DNA of 36,503 nucleotides from Rhodobacterales bacterium (GCA_009993005.1 JAACUH010000083.1:1-36503), one strand, 5' to 3'. Shown: positions 24,320 through 32,474, numbered from the stretch's first letter. Notes: generated from the sequence alone by a model not told the origin. Translations and numbers: made by a program.

Positions 24320-26038
24320 ATGGCCTTGCGCGCATTCGCCCTTCGCTCGCTGACTTTCATCGCGCTGGCCGGGGCAACCGCCCTCACGCTGCCCGCGACG
24401 CCGGCAAGGGCCGACGCCGGCGCCTACCTCGCCGCACGGGCGGCGGGCCAGACCAGCGACTTCGAAGCGGCAGCGACATGGTTTCTCAAGGCGCTGCGCG
24501 ACGACCAGACCAATCCTGCCCTGCTGGAAAACGCGCTCACCTCGCTCATCATCCTGGGCGAGATGGACCGCGCCCTGCCCTTGGCCGAGGCGCTGCGCGA
24601 CAGTCGCGCCAGCAGCCAGACCGCGCATCTGCTGTTGCTGGGCGAGGCGGCACGGCAAGGCGACTGGCGCGGCGTGCTTTCGGCCCTCGAGGCCGGCCAG
24701 ACCGTCGGCCCGGTGGTCGATGGCCTCGCGCGGGCCTGGGCCTATGTCGGTCAAGGCCGGATGGGCCCCGCCCTGTCGGCCTTTGACGAGGTGATCGACG
24801 CGCCGGGTCAGCGCGGCTTTGGCCTTTACCACAAGGCGCTCGCGCTTGCCGCTGTGGGCGACTTCGAGGCGGCGGAGGCGATCTTTGCGCTGCCCCCGCA
24901 AGAGGGGATGGCCCGGACCCGCCGCGCCACCATCGCCTATGCGCAGGTCCTCAGCCAGCTTGGCCGCAACGCGGACGCCATCGCGCGGATCGACGCCGTC
25001 TTTGGTCCGCGGATCGACCCGAGCCTCGCCTCCCTCCGCGAGGCGCTGGAGCAAGGCGATGCGCTGCCCTTTGACGTGGTGCAGGATGCCCGCGAAGGCA
25101 TGGCCGAGACGCTGTTTTCCGTCGCCGCAGCCCTCGAGGGCGAAACCGGGCCGGCGCTGGTCTCGGCCTATCTGCATATCGCGACCTACCTGGACCCCGG
25201 CCACATCGACGCGATCCTCGCCTCGGCGCGGCTCTTTGACGAAATGGGGCAGTTCGACCTTGCCAACGCGGCCTTCAACCGCGTCCCGCGCGACGACCCG
25301 GCCTTTCACGCCGCTGAACTGGGCCGGGCGGCCGCATTGCGCCGGGCCGGGCGCAACGACACCGCCATCGAAGTGCTCGAGCAACTCGCCCGCAGCTACC
25401 CCGACCTCGCCCCCGTCCATGTGACACTGGGCGACACCCTGCGCGGCGAAAAGCGCTACCGCGAGGCCAATGCCGCCTACGGGCGCGCACTGGCCCTTTA
25501 TCCCCCAGACGACCCGGCGCTGTGGCTGGTCCTGTATACCCGCGGGATCACCGCGCATGAGCTTGACGACTGGCCCGCCGCCGAGGCCGATTTCCGCCGC
25601 TCGCTCGCGCTCAACCCCGGCCAGCCGCAGGTGCTCAACTATCTGGGCTATTCGCTGGTCGAACGGGGCGAGACCCTCGACGAGGCGCTGGCGATGATCG
25701 AGCAGGCCGTCACCGCGCAACCGCAGAACGGCGCCATCGTCGATTCACTGGGCTGGGTGCTGTTCCGGCTGGGCCGTTTTGAAGAGGCGGTCGGGCATAT
25801 GGAACGCGCGGCCTCCCTGCTGCCGGTGGACCCGATCATCAATGACCACCTGGGCGATACATTCTGGGCGGTCGGTCGCGTGACCGAGGCGCGGTTCCAG
25901 TGGCAGAGGGCGCTGTCCTTTGGCCCGCAGGACAGCGACGCGCAGCGCATCCGCCGCAAGCTCGACATCGGGCTTGACCTCGTGCTCGCCGAAGAGGGCG
26001 CGCCGCCGCTCCACCTCGCCCAAGAAGCGCAACCATGA
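24320..26038 (+). CDS. Secreted tetratricopeptide-repeat protein
   Basis: A 572-residue protein. The signal peptide (MALRAFALRS, hydrophobic core, PARADA) predicts export to the periplasm. About 12-15 helical TPR units fill the rest. They are clearest at the C-terminus: LVLYTRGITAHELDDWPAAE, NYLGYSLVERGETLDEALAM, DSLGWVLFRLGRFEEAVGHM and DHLGDTFWAVGRVTEARFQW. This is the usual layout of alphaproteobacterial envelope scaffold proteins; the partner is unknown. The start follows CAGGAG by 9 nt. It overlaps ispE by 4 nt. The pairing with ispE recurs in roseobacters as I recall it. Confidence 0.85.
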   Translation: MALRAFALRSLTFIALAGATALTLPATPARADAGAYLAARAAGQTSDFEAAATWFLKALRDDQTNPALLENALTSLIILGEMDRALPLAEALRDSRASSQTAHLLLLGEAARQGDWRGVLSALEAGQTVGPVVDGLARAWAYVGQGRMGPALSAFDEVIDAPGQRGFGLYHKALALAAVGDFEAAEAIFALPPQEGMARTRRATIAYAQVLSQLGRNADAIARIDAVFGPRIDPSLASLREALEQGDALPFDVVQDAREGMAETLFSVAAALEGETGPALVSAYLHIATYLDPGHIDAILASARLFDEMGQFDLANAAFNRVPRDDPAFHAAELGRAAALRRAGRNDTAIEVLEQLARSYPDLAPVHVTLGDTLRGEKRYREANAAYGRALALYPPDDPALWLVLYTRGITAHELDDWPAAEADFRRSLALNPGQPQVLNYLGYSLVERGETLDEALAMIEQAVTAQPQNGAIVDSLGWVLFRLGRFEEAVGHMERAASLLPVDPIINDHLGDTFWAVGRVTEARFQWQRALSFGPQDSDAQRIRRKLDIGLDLVLAEEGAPPLHLAQEAQP

Positions 26039-26970
26039 GCAGGGCCCCGGCTGGCACCACGACGGCGGACGGTTCCGCCGTCGTGAAAAAGCCGGACGTC
26101 GCGACCACGGACAAGGGGATCGGCGGCTTTGCCCCGGCCAAGATCAACCTCGCGCTGCATGTCACAGGGCAGCGCGCGGATGGCTACCATCTGCTCGACA
26201 GCCTCGTGGGTTTTGCCGGGCTGGGCGACCAGATCACCGCGACGCCGGCGGACGGGCTGTCGCTGACGGTCAGCGGCCCCTTTGCCCAGGGGGTGCCGCT
26301 GGACGACAGCAATCTGGTGCTGCGCGCGGCGCGTGTGCTGCAACAGGCGCGTGGCGTGACCCGTGGCGCGACCCTGCGGCTGACCAAGTCGCTGCCCCAT
26401 GCGGCCGGGATCGGCAGCGCCTCGTCTGACGCAGCCGCGACGCTGCGCCTGCTGAGCGACCTGTGGTCCGTGCCGCCGCTGTCCGCAGATGATCCGGCCG
26501 TGCTGACGCTCGGGGCCGATGTGCCCGTCTGCCTTGGCGGGCCGCGCCCACAATTGATGTCGGGGATCGGCGAGGTGCTCTGCCCCGCCCCGGCGCTGCC
26601 CGAGGCGGCCCTGGTTCTGGTCAACCCGCGCGTCGCCGTCCCCACCGCAGCGGTGTTCAAGGCGATGACCCGGCGCAGCAACCCCGCGATGGCGCCGCTG
26701 CCCAAAGGGTGCGACCTCGCGGCCTTTGCCGCATGGCTCGCGCAGGGGCGCAACGACATGGAGGCCGCCGCCATCACCATCGCGCCCGCGATCGGCACCG
26801 CCCTGGCGCTGTTGCGACAGATGCCGGGTGTGCTGGTTGCGCGCATGTCCGGCTCGGGCGCCACCTGCTTTGCGCTGGTGCGCGACATGGGCACCGCCCG
26901 CCAGATCGCCCGCGCCATCCAGTTGCGCCAGATGAACTGGTGGGTCGCCCCAGCGCCCCTGCTTGCCTGA
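26035..26970 (+). CDS. ispE: 4-diphosphocytidyl-2-C-methyl-D-erythritol kinase (IspE)
   Basis: A 311-residue GHMP kinase of the non-mevalonate isoprenoid pathway; it phosphorylates CDP-methylerythritol. Motifs: FAPAKINLALHVTGQRADGY (substrate), PHAAGIGSASSDAAATL (ATP loop, with the usual GLGGGSS degenerated to GIGSASS), and MSGSGATCFAL. The first 30 residues precede the normal family start GFAPAKIN and are low-complexity. They contain a 12-bp hairpin (26058-26085), so a GTG at 26083 is an alternative start. The ATG at 26035 overlaps the TPR gene by 4 nt. Codons near the stop lie inside a 17-bp tandem repeat. Confidence 0.95.
   Translation: MSRAPAGTTTADGSAVVKKPDVATTDKGIGGFAPAKINLALHVTGQRADGYHLLDSLVGFAGLGDQITATPADGLSLTVSGPFAQGVPLDDSNLVLRAARVLQQARGVTRGATLRLTKSLPHAAGIGSASSDAAATLRLLSDLWSVPPLSADDPAVLTLGADVPVCLGGPRPQLMSGIGEVLCPAPALPEAALVLVNPRVAVPTAAVFKAMTRRSNPAMAPLPKGCDLAAFAAWLAQGRNDMEAAAITIAPAIGTALALLRQMPGVLVARMSGSGATCFALVRDMGTARQIARAIQLRQMNWWVAPAPLLA
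26058..26085 (+). promoter_or_regulatory. 12-bp perfect hairpin in the ispE 5' coding region
   Basis: CACGACGGCGGA, loop CGGT, TCCGCCGTCGTG, then AAAAA. The 3' arm contains the alternative GTG start at 26083. The structure could hold back ribosomes or act as a weak terminator inside the ORF; either is inference. Confidence 0.55.
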
Positions 26971-27008
26971 CGCGCCTGCTTGGCTGACGCGCCTTTTTCC
27001 CTGACGCA
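26958..27008 (+). repeat. 17-bp tandem repeats across the ispE stop codon
   Basis: Three units: CCTGCTTGCCTGACGCG, CCTGCTTGGCTGACGCG and CCTTTTTCCCTGACGCA, with a partial fourth. Unit 1 holds the ispE stop TGA. Unit length 17 is not a multiple of 3, and each unit carries a TGA, so changes in copy number would not greatly lengthen the protein. Confidence 0.7.
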
Positions 27009-27043
27009 CCTGACAAACCGGCCCGCCTCTTGGGCGTTCGGAT

Positions 27044-27194
27044 GCCTTCGGCGAGGATATTTTTAGCAAGATGAAGGGATTGGCGCCGCGCCTGGCCGGG
27101 CAAGGCCATGCAAGGTAAGGCCGGGATCACGCGAACGACGCCCCCGCCACGACGCCCCCGGCTTCATCTTGCCCCAAATATCCCCGCCGGAGGC
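27044..27194. repeat. Long inverted repeat, copy 3 of the dispersed element; probable two-way terminator
   Basis: Arms of 33 nt (27044-27076 and 27162-27194) around an 85-nt GC-rich centre. The right arm ends CAAATATCCCCGCCGGAGGC. The left arm begins GCCTTCGGCGAGGATATTT, as in copy 1. It lies in the gap between convergent ispE and the polyprenyl synthase gene. Besides the arms, 26971-27240 holds the tail of the 17-bp repeats and a run of ten G at 27222-27231; I see no gene there. Confidence 0.85.
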
Positions 27195-27221
27195 TCCCAC
27201 GCGGCCAAACGCGCCGGTTTC

Positions 27222-27231
27222 GGGGGGGGGG
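27222..27231 (+). repeat. Run of ten G
   Basis: A G10 homopolymer 10 nt from the end of the polyprenyl synthase gene, in the non-coding convergent gap. Prone to slippage, so length may vary between isolates or reads. Confidence 0.8.
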
Positions 27232-27240
27232 CCGATCCGC

Positions 27241-28239
27241 TCAGCTTATCCTTGCCACGACGTAATCGGCCAGATCACCCAGCATGTCGCGGATGTCGTG
27301 CGCGGGCAGATCGTCGAGGGCGGCCCTCGCCAGACCCGCCCAGCGCAGCGCGTCCTGCCGGGTGCTGTCCAGCGCGCCGTGCCGCATCAGGATCGCCTGC
27401 GCGGTTTCAAGATCACCGTCGCTCACCTGACCTCTGGCAATCGTGCGCTGCCAGAAGCCGCGCTCATCCGCCGAACCGGCCGCGATAGCGCGGATCACGG
27501 GCAGCGTGAGCTTGCCCTCGCGGAAATCGTCGCCGGTGTTCTTGCCGATCGCCGTTGAGCCGCCATAGTCGAGCAGGTCGTCCACGATCTGAAAGGCGAT
27601 GCCGAGCGCGTCCCCATAGGTATGGAGCGCGCGCAGCGCCGCGTCCCCGGCCTCTGCGATCACGCCGCCGACCTCGGTCGCCGCTGAAAACAGCGCTGCC
27701 GTCTTGCCGCGCACCACCTTGAGATAGACCTCCTCGGTCGTCTCGAGGTTGCGCGCCGCGGTGAGTTGCAGCACCTCACCCTCGGCAATCGTCGCCGCTG
27801 CATTGGCGAGGATGTCGAGCACCCGCAGCGACCCGGTCTCGACCATGAGCTGGAACGACCGCGCAAAGAGGTAATCACCCACCAGCACCGAAGAACTGTT
27901 GTCCCACAACAGGTTGGCCGTCGGCCGCCCGCGCCGCTTGTCGCTTTCGTCCACCACATCGTCATGCAGCAGCGTCGCGGTATGGATGAACTCGACCGTC
28001 GCGGCGAGGTGGATGTGATAGGGACCGCCATAGCCACACAGCCGCGCCGCTGCGAGCGTCAGCATCGGGCGCAGCCGCTTGCCGCCAGCCTCGATCAGAT
28101 GCGCCGTCACCTCGGGGATGCGCGGGGCATTCTCGGACGCCATCCGCGCCCGGATCATGGCATTCACGGCCTCCAGATCGCCGGCCAGCGCAGCGGCGAG
28201 GCGTTCATGCGGTTTGGTCGCGGCGATATCGAGGCTCAT
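27241..28239 (-). CDS. ispB: Polyprenyl (octa/decaprenyl) diphosphate synthase, IspB-like
   Basis: A 332-residue trans-prenyltransferase. Motifs: EAGGKRLRPMLTLAAARL, the first Asp-rich LLHDDVVDESDKRRGRPT, GKTAALFSAATEVGG, and the second Asp-rich IVDDLLDYGG. It makes the side chain of ubiquinone; alphaproteobacteria mostly make the ten-unit chain, but length cannot be read from the sequence. The ATG at 28239 (MSLDIAATKPHERL) is the family start; an in-frame ATG at 28278 would add 13 residues and nearly touch the divergent gene. Convergent with ispE of the same isoprenoid pathway. Confidence 0.93.
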   Translation of the reverse strand: MSLDIAATKPHERLAAALAGDLEAVNAMIRARMASENAPRIPEVTAHLIEAGGKRLRPMLTLAAARLCGYGGPYHIHLAATVEFIHTATLLHDDVVDESDKRRGRPTANLLWDNSSSVLVGDYLFARSFQLMVETGSLRVLDILANAAATIAEGEVLQLTAARNLETTEEVYLKVVRGKTAALFSAATEVGGVIAEAGDAALRALHTYGDALGIAFQIVDDLLDYGGSTAIGKNTGDDFREGKLTLPVIRAIAAGSADERGFWQRTIARGQVSDGDLETAQAILMRHGALDSTRQDALRWAGLARAALDDLPAHDIRDMLGDLADYVVARIS

Positions 28240-28290
28240 CACAGGGTCCGGCTTCTCGACTTTGGGCCCGGGGCGCATTACCTCGGGGGT

Positions 28291-28506
28291 ATGAAAGAGC
28301 TTTTGCGCACCAATGACCCGACGGTCATCGCCTTTGCCTCGGCTCTGCTGAGTGGCGAGGGTATAGACTGCTTTCAATTCGACGTAAACATGAGCGTTCT
28401 GGAGGGGTCGATAGGCATTTTGCCGCGCCGCCTGATGGTGCATGACGACGATCTGGCCCGCGCGGAACGGGCGATGCGCGACAATGACATCGACCTGGGC
28501 CGATGA
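28291..28506 (+). CDS. DUF2007 domain protein (71 aa)
   Basis: A 71-residue protein, MKELLRTNDPTVIAFASALL then SGEGIDCFQFDVNMSVLEGS and LMVHDDDLARAERAM. This is the small ferredoxin-like DUF2007 fold, sometimes called putative signal-transducing protein. Function unknown. It diverges from ispB over 51 nt. The next gene starts inside its 3' end, so both are likely expressed together; the pairing hints at a link to RNA methylation but gives no mechanism. Confidence 0.85.
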   Translation: MKELLRTNDPTVIAFASALLSGEGIDCFQFDVNMSVLEGSIGILPRRLMVHDDDLARAERAMRDNDIDLGR

Positions 28507-29254
28507 CGCGCTGACCTGCGACGCCTTTCTCGGCGGTCGTCTGATGCTGTGGCAGCCGCGCGCGGGCTATCGGGCGGGGGTGGACGCGGTGCTGCTGGCG
28601 GCGGCTATTCCCGCCGAGGCCGGCCAATCCGTCCTCGATCTGGGCTGCGGCGTCGGGGCGGCCGCGCTCAGCCTGTCGCGGCGCGTGCCGGGTCTGGCCG
28701 TGACCGGGGTCGAGGTCCAGCCGCCCTATGCGGCGCTCGCGCGGCGCAATACGCAGGACAACGGCCTCGCGCTCGACGTGGTCGAGGCCGATCTGCGGGC
28801 GCTGCCGGGCGGGGTGCGGGCACAGGCTTTCGACCATGTCATCGCCAACCCCCCCTATTACGACCGCCTCGCATCGAGCCCCGCGCAGGACCCGGGCCGC
28901 GACATTGCGCTGGGGGGGGATACGCCGCTTGCCGACTGGGCCGAGACCGCCACGCGGCGCCTGCGGCCGGGGGGGTGGCTCACGCTCATCCAGCATGTGA
29001 TGCGCCTGCCTGACGTGCTTGGCGCGCTCGATGACCGGCTGGGCGCGGTCGAGGTGCTGCCTGTTGCCGGGCGGGCGGGCGCCGCGCCGTCGCGGTTCCT
29101 GCTCCGGGCGCGCAAGGGGGGGCGTGCGGCGTTCCGGCTCTGGCCTGCTCTGGTGCTGCACGAGGGCCCGGCCCATCTGCGCGACGCGGAAAGCTATACG
29201 CCACAAGCGCAGGCGATTTTGCGCGATGCCGCCTCTTTGGTCTGGCCACGTTAA
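28484..29254 (+). CDS. TrmN6-like tRNA1(Val) (adenine37-N6)-methyltransferase family
   Basis: A 256-residue class I SAM methylase. LGGRLMLWQPRAGYRAGVDA is the family N-terminal block, VLDLGCGVGAAALSLSRR the SAM loop, and ANPPYYDRL the NPPY adenine-N6 motif. It fits the TrmN6/YfiC family of tRNA adenine methylases, whose target in alphaproteobacteria is not established. The ATG at 28484 overlaps the DUF2007 gene by 23 nt. Another ATG at 28503 is out of frame. The TAA stop is followed by a small GGCAA/TTGCC dyad at 29261-29275. Confidence 0.82.
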   Translation: MTSTWADDALTCDAFLGGRLMLWQPRAGYRAGVDAVLLAAAIPAEAGQSVLDLGCGVGAAALSLSRRVPGLAVTGVEVQPPYAALARRNTQDNGLALDVVEADLRALPGGVRAQAFDHVIANPPYYDRLASSPAQDPGRDIALGGDTPLADWAETATRRLRPGGWLTLIQHVMRLPDVLGALDDRLGAVEVLPVAGRAGAAPSRFLLRARKGGRAAFRLWPALVLHEGPAHLRDAESYTPQAQAILRDAASLVWPR

Positions 29255-29314
29255 AGTTTTGGCAATCTTTTTGCCCGACGCTTTGGGTGTGTCGTGATGC
29301 TGCCGCGCAGCGTG

Positions 29315-29332
29315 ACAGTTGTGTAAAACTGT
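29315..29332. promoter_or_regulatory. Dyad upstream of the YdcH-type gene
   Basis: ACAGTT, GTGTAA, AACTGT: a perfect 6-bp inverted repeat in an AT-richer stretch, 41 nt before the start. It may be an operator or promoter element; no clear -10/-35 pair was identified. Confidence 0.35.
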
Positions 29333-29372
29333 GGTGCACTGAACTATCGAAGCAAATCAGAGGAGGATATGA

Positions 29373-29540
29373 ATGACCTTGTCGTCACACCTGGTGGAGC
29401 TCAAGAAAAAGCACCAAAACCTCTCTGAGGCCGTTGAAGTGGCCCAACGCAGCCCGGCGACAGACGCGCTGGAAATCGCGAAGCTGAAAAAGCAGAAACT
29501 GCACATCAAGGAAGAAATCACGCGCCTGAGCGCAAATTAG
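29373..29540 (+). CDS. YdcH family (DUF465) small protein (55 aa)
   Basis: A 55-residue open frame, MTLSSHLVELKKKHQNLSEA then LEIAKLKKQKLHIKEEITRL and SAN. It is highly charged and helical, as in the YdcH/DUF465 family of short coiled-coil proteins of unknown function. The strong ribosome site AGGAGG (29361-29366) lies 6 nt before the ATG at 29373. Its TAG overlaps the stop of the convergent DMT gene by 4 nt (29537-29540). Confidence 0.9.
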   Translation: MTLSSHLVELKKKHQNLSEAVEVAQRSPATDALEIAKLKKQKLHIKEEITRLSAN

Positions 29541-30409
29541 CCTGCCCGGCGGCGCGCGCTGGCGCTGGCCGCCAGTGCTGCGCCCCCGGCGATCAGACCG
29601 GCCGCAACCAGCAAGGTGCCGGACGGCGATGCGATGCCGGCGAGGATGAGCGCGAGCGTGGACAGCAGCGGCGCCGCATAAGAGGCGACACCCAGCAACT
29701 GGATATCGCCGCGTTTGACCCCGATATCCCAGATGAAGAAGGCCAGCCCGACCGGGCCGAGCCCGAGGGCGGCCATTGCGAACCAGCCTTGCCCGGAACC
29801 GGGCCAGACAGTCGTCTCGATCATCAGATGGGCTGCGGCGGACAAGAGAGAGGTCGCAAGGCAGAAAACTGTGACGCTGGCGGTCGGCACATCCCCAAGC
29901 CGGCGTGAGACCACCGAATAGACGGCCCAGGTCAGCGCACAGATGAACGCGAGCGCATAGCCGGGCGCGTGGGACAGATCAAAGCCCGCTGCGCCGGACG
30001 ACACGATCAGGGCGGCCCCGGCAAAGGCCAAAAGCGCGCCAAAGATGTGGCGCGCCACCAGTTTCTCGCCGGGCAGCATGCCGGACAACAGGACGATGAG
30101 CAGGGGCCAGAGATAGGCGATCAGCCCGGCTTCGGCAGCCGGCGCCAACCGCAGAGCCGAGAAATAGAGCAGGTGATACCCAAAAAGCCCGGCCGTTCCA
30201 AATACATAGACCCGCAGCGGCACCGCACGCAGCGCGCCCATGCTGCCGGTGGCGGCCACCCAGATCAGCCCGATCAGCCCGCCGAGCCCGAAACAGACCG
30301 CGTTGAGCTGCAAGGGTGGCACCGGTGCCGTCTGCACCGTGAGCAGCGCCAGCAGCGACCACAACAGCACCGCTCCGAACCCTGTGAGCGTCGCCCAACC
30401 CTTTGTCAT
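29537..30409 (-). CDS. DMT-superfamily (EamA) permease, YddG-like
   Basis: A 290-residue membrane protein with ten hydrophobic helices in two EamA repeats. Helix 1 is WATLTGFGAVLLWSLLALLT; LYFSALRLAPAAEAGLIAYL and LMLLSGMLPGEK-type loops are typical (here PLLIVLLSGMLPGEKL). It resembles YddG-type exporters of aromatic or other amino acids; the substrate is not determined. GGAG eight nt upstream supports the ATG at 30409 over longer in-frame starts. It stands alone between the YdcH gene and phaB. Confidence 0.85.
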   Translation of the reverse strand: MTKGWATLTGFGAVLLWSLLALLTVQTAPVPPLQLNAVCFGLGGLIGLIWVAATGSMGALRAVPLRVYVFGTAGLFGYHLLYFSALRLAPAAEAGLIAYLWPLLIVLLSGMLPGEKLVARHIFGALLAFAGAALIVSSGAAGFDLSHAPGYALAFICALTWAVYSVVSRRLGDVPTASVTVFCLATSLLSAAAHLMIETTVWPGSGQGWFAMAALGLGPVGLAFFIWDIGVKRGDIQLLGVASYAAPLLSTLALILAGIASPSGTLLVAAGLIAGGAALAASASARRRAG

Positions 30410-30476
30410 CTTTTCTCCGACACGAAAACGGGTTGACCAATGGGCCAACCCGCCAGAAGCCGCGCCTTTGGGGCGG

Positions 30477-31202
30477 TCAGATCATGTATTGCCCGCCATT
30501 GGCCGACAGCGTGGACCCGGTGATGAACCCGGCCTGATCGGACGCGAGGAACACAACGCAGCGCGCGATCTCGTCGGCCTCGCCCAGACGGCCCACGGGG
30601 ATCATCGGCAGGATCACCTCGTTCATCACTTTTTCAGGTATCGTGCTCATCATCTCGGTGTTGATATAGCCCGGGGCCACCACGTTGACGGTGATGCCGG
30701 CGCGCGCGCCCTCTTGCGCCAGCGCCTTGGTAAAGCCGATGTCGCCCGCCTTGGCCGCGGCATAGTTGGCCTGGGCGAACTGCCCTTTCTGCCCGTTGAT
30801 GGACGAGATCGAGATCACGCGCCCGAACTTGCGTTCGCGCATGCCGGGCCAGACCGAATGGGTCATGTTGAACAGACCGGTGAGGTTGGTGCCGATCACC
30901 TCGTTCCACTGCTGCGGCGTCATCTTGTGGAACGGTGCGTCGCGGGTGATGCCGGCGTTGTTGACCAGCACGTCGATCGGGCCAAGCTCTGCCTCGACCT
31001 GGGCCACGCCCTTGGCGCAGTCGTCGTAATGCGAGACGTCCCATTTGTAGGTGCGGATGCCGGTCTCTTTGGTGAATGCGGCAGCGGCCTCGTCATTGCC
31101 GGCATAGGTCGCGGCCACGCCGTAACCTGCGGCGACCAGCGCCTTGGAAATGGCTGCGCCGATTCCGCGCGATCCTCCGGTAACAAGGGCGATACGGGGC
31201 AT
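30477..31202 (-). CDS. phaB: Acetoacetyl-CoA reductase
   Basis: A 241-residue short-chain dehydrogenase. NADPH motif TGGSRGIGAAISKAL (about residues 8-22); NNAGITRD; catalytic Ser in ISISSINGQKGQF; YxxxK in QANYAAAKAGDIGF; GYINTEMMSTIPEKV in the substrate region. It reduces acetoacetyl-CoA to (R)-3-hydroxybutyryl-CoA, the second step of PHB synthesis. GGAGGAG precedes the ATG at 31202. phaA lies upstream on the same strand across a strong hairpin; the polymerase gene phaC is not in the window. Confidence 0.96.
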   Translation of the reverse strand: MPRIALVTGGSRGIGAAISKALVAAGYGVAATYAGNDEAAAAFTKETGIRTYKWDVSHYDDCAKGVAQVEAELGPIDVLVNNAGITRDAPFHKMTPQQWNEVIGTNLTGLFNMTHSVWPGMRERKFGRVISISSINGQKGQFAQANYAAAKAGDIGFTKALAQEGARAGITVNVVAPGYINTEMMSTIPEKVMNEVILPMIPVGRLGEADEIARCVVFLASDQAGFITGSTLSANGGQYMI

Positions 31203-31253
31203 GGGACTCTCCTCCAAAAGTCAGTTGTCGTGGAATCTTGGTATAGAATCGAA

Positions 31254-31284
31254 ACATGCCGCGCAATATTATTGCGCGGCATGT
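31254..31284 (-). terminator. phaA-phaB intergenic hairpin
   Basis: A perfect inverted repeat: ACATGCCGCGCAATA and its complement around one central T. On the minus transcript it is followed by TTTCGATTC, a short T tract. It could partly terminate phaA transcription or process the mRNA so that phaB is set separately. A sequence resembling TATACC downstream may allow a separate phaB promoter. Confidence 0.7.
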
Positions 31285-31298
31285 CGGGGATTGCGGGG

Positions 31299-32474
31299 TC
31301 AGTCGCGCTCGACGCAGAGCGCCACACCCATGCCGCCGCCGATACACAGGGTCGCCAGACCCTTTTTCGCACCGCGGCGCTGCATTTCGAACAGCAAGGT
31401 GTTGAGGATCCGCGCGCCCGAGGCACCGATCGGGTGGCCGATGGCGATGGCGCCGCCGTTCACGTTCACGATGGCCGGATCCCAGCCCATGTCCTTGTTC
31501 ACCGCCAGCGCCTGTGCGGCAAAGGCCTCGTTCGCCTCGACGAGGTCGAGGTCCGCGACCGACCAGCCGGCCTTTTCCAGCGCCTTGCGGCTCGCCGCGA
31601 TCGGGCCCACGCCCATGATCGACGGATCGACACCCGCCGTGGCATAGGACGCGATGCGCGCCAGCGGCGCGATCCCGCGGCGCGACGCCTCGTCGGCCGA
31701 CATCAGCAGCACCGCCGCCGCACCATCGTTGAGGCCCGAGGCATTGCCCGCCGTGACGGTGCCATCCTTGGCAAAGGCCGGGCGCAGTTTGGTCATCGCG
31801 TCGAGCGTCGCCCCGTGGCGGATGTATTCATCGGCATCCACGGTGATGTCACCCTTGCGGGTCTTGATGACGAAGGGCAGGATTTCGTCCGCGAACTTGC
31901 CGGCCTTCTGCGCCGCTTCGGCCTTGTTCTGGCTGGCGACGGCAAAAGCGTCCTGCATCTCGCGGGTGATCTGCCACTGATTCGCGACGTTTTCGGCGGT
32001 CACGCCCATGTGGTAGCCGTTGAACGCATCCCACAGGCCGTCGCGGATCATCGTGTCGATATAGGTGACATCGCCCATCTTTGTGCCTTGCCGCAGGTTC
32101 GCGGCATGGGCCGAGAGCGACATGTTTTCCTGGCCCCCGGCGATCACGATCGACGCATCGCCGAGCATGATGTGCTGCGCGCCCAGCGCCACGGCCCGCA
32201 GGCCCGACCCGCAGACCTGGTTGATGCCGAAAGCGGTGCTTTCGATCGGCAGGCCGGCGTTGATATGCGCCTGACGCGCGGGGTTCTGGCCCTGGGCCGC
32301 GGTCAGCACCTGACCAAGGATCGTCTCGCTCACCTCTGCCTTGTCCACGCCGGCCCGGGCCACAACCTCGGACAGGACAGCAGCGCCCAGATCATGCGCG
32401 GGCGTGTTGACGAAAGCGCCGCCGAAACTGCCGACGGCAGTGCGGGCGGCAGAGGCGATAACGACGTTGGTCAT
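31299..32474 (-). CDS. phaA: Acetyl-CoA acetyltransferase (beta-ketothiolase)
   Basis: A 391-residue biosynthetic thiolase. Active-site Cys88 in [12 protein letters not shown]; the histidine of [17 protein letters not shown]; the second cysteine in [13 protein letters not shown]. It joins two acetyl-CoA to acetoacetyl-CoA for phaB. The start at 32474 ([12 protein letters not shown]) is the family start, with a purine-rich GGGGGAG before it. The 163-nt gap upstream separates it from the EAL gene. I see no further gene in that gap. Confidence 0.96.
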   Translation of the reverse strand: MTNVVIASAARTAVGSFGGAFVNTPAHDLGAAVLSEVVARAGVDKAEVSETILGQVLTAAQGQNPARQAHINAGLPIESTAFGINQVCGSGLRAVALGAQHIMLGDASIVIAGGQENMSLSAHAANLRQGTKMGDVTYIDTMIRDGLWDAFNGYHMGVTAENVANQWQITREMQDAFAVASQNKAEAAQKAGKFADEILPFVIKTRKGDITVDADEYIRHGATLDAMTKLRPAFAKDGTVTAGNASGLNDGAAAVLLMSADEASRRGIAPLARIASYATAGVDPSIMGVGPIAASRKALEKAGWSVADLDLVEANEAFAAQALAVNKDMGWDPAIVNVNGGAIAIGHPIGASGARILNTLLFEMQRRGAKKGLATLCIGGGMGVALCVERD

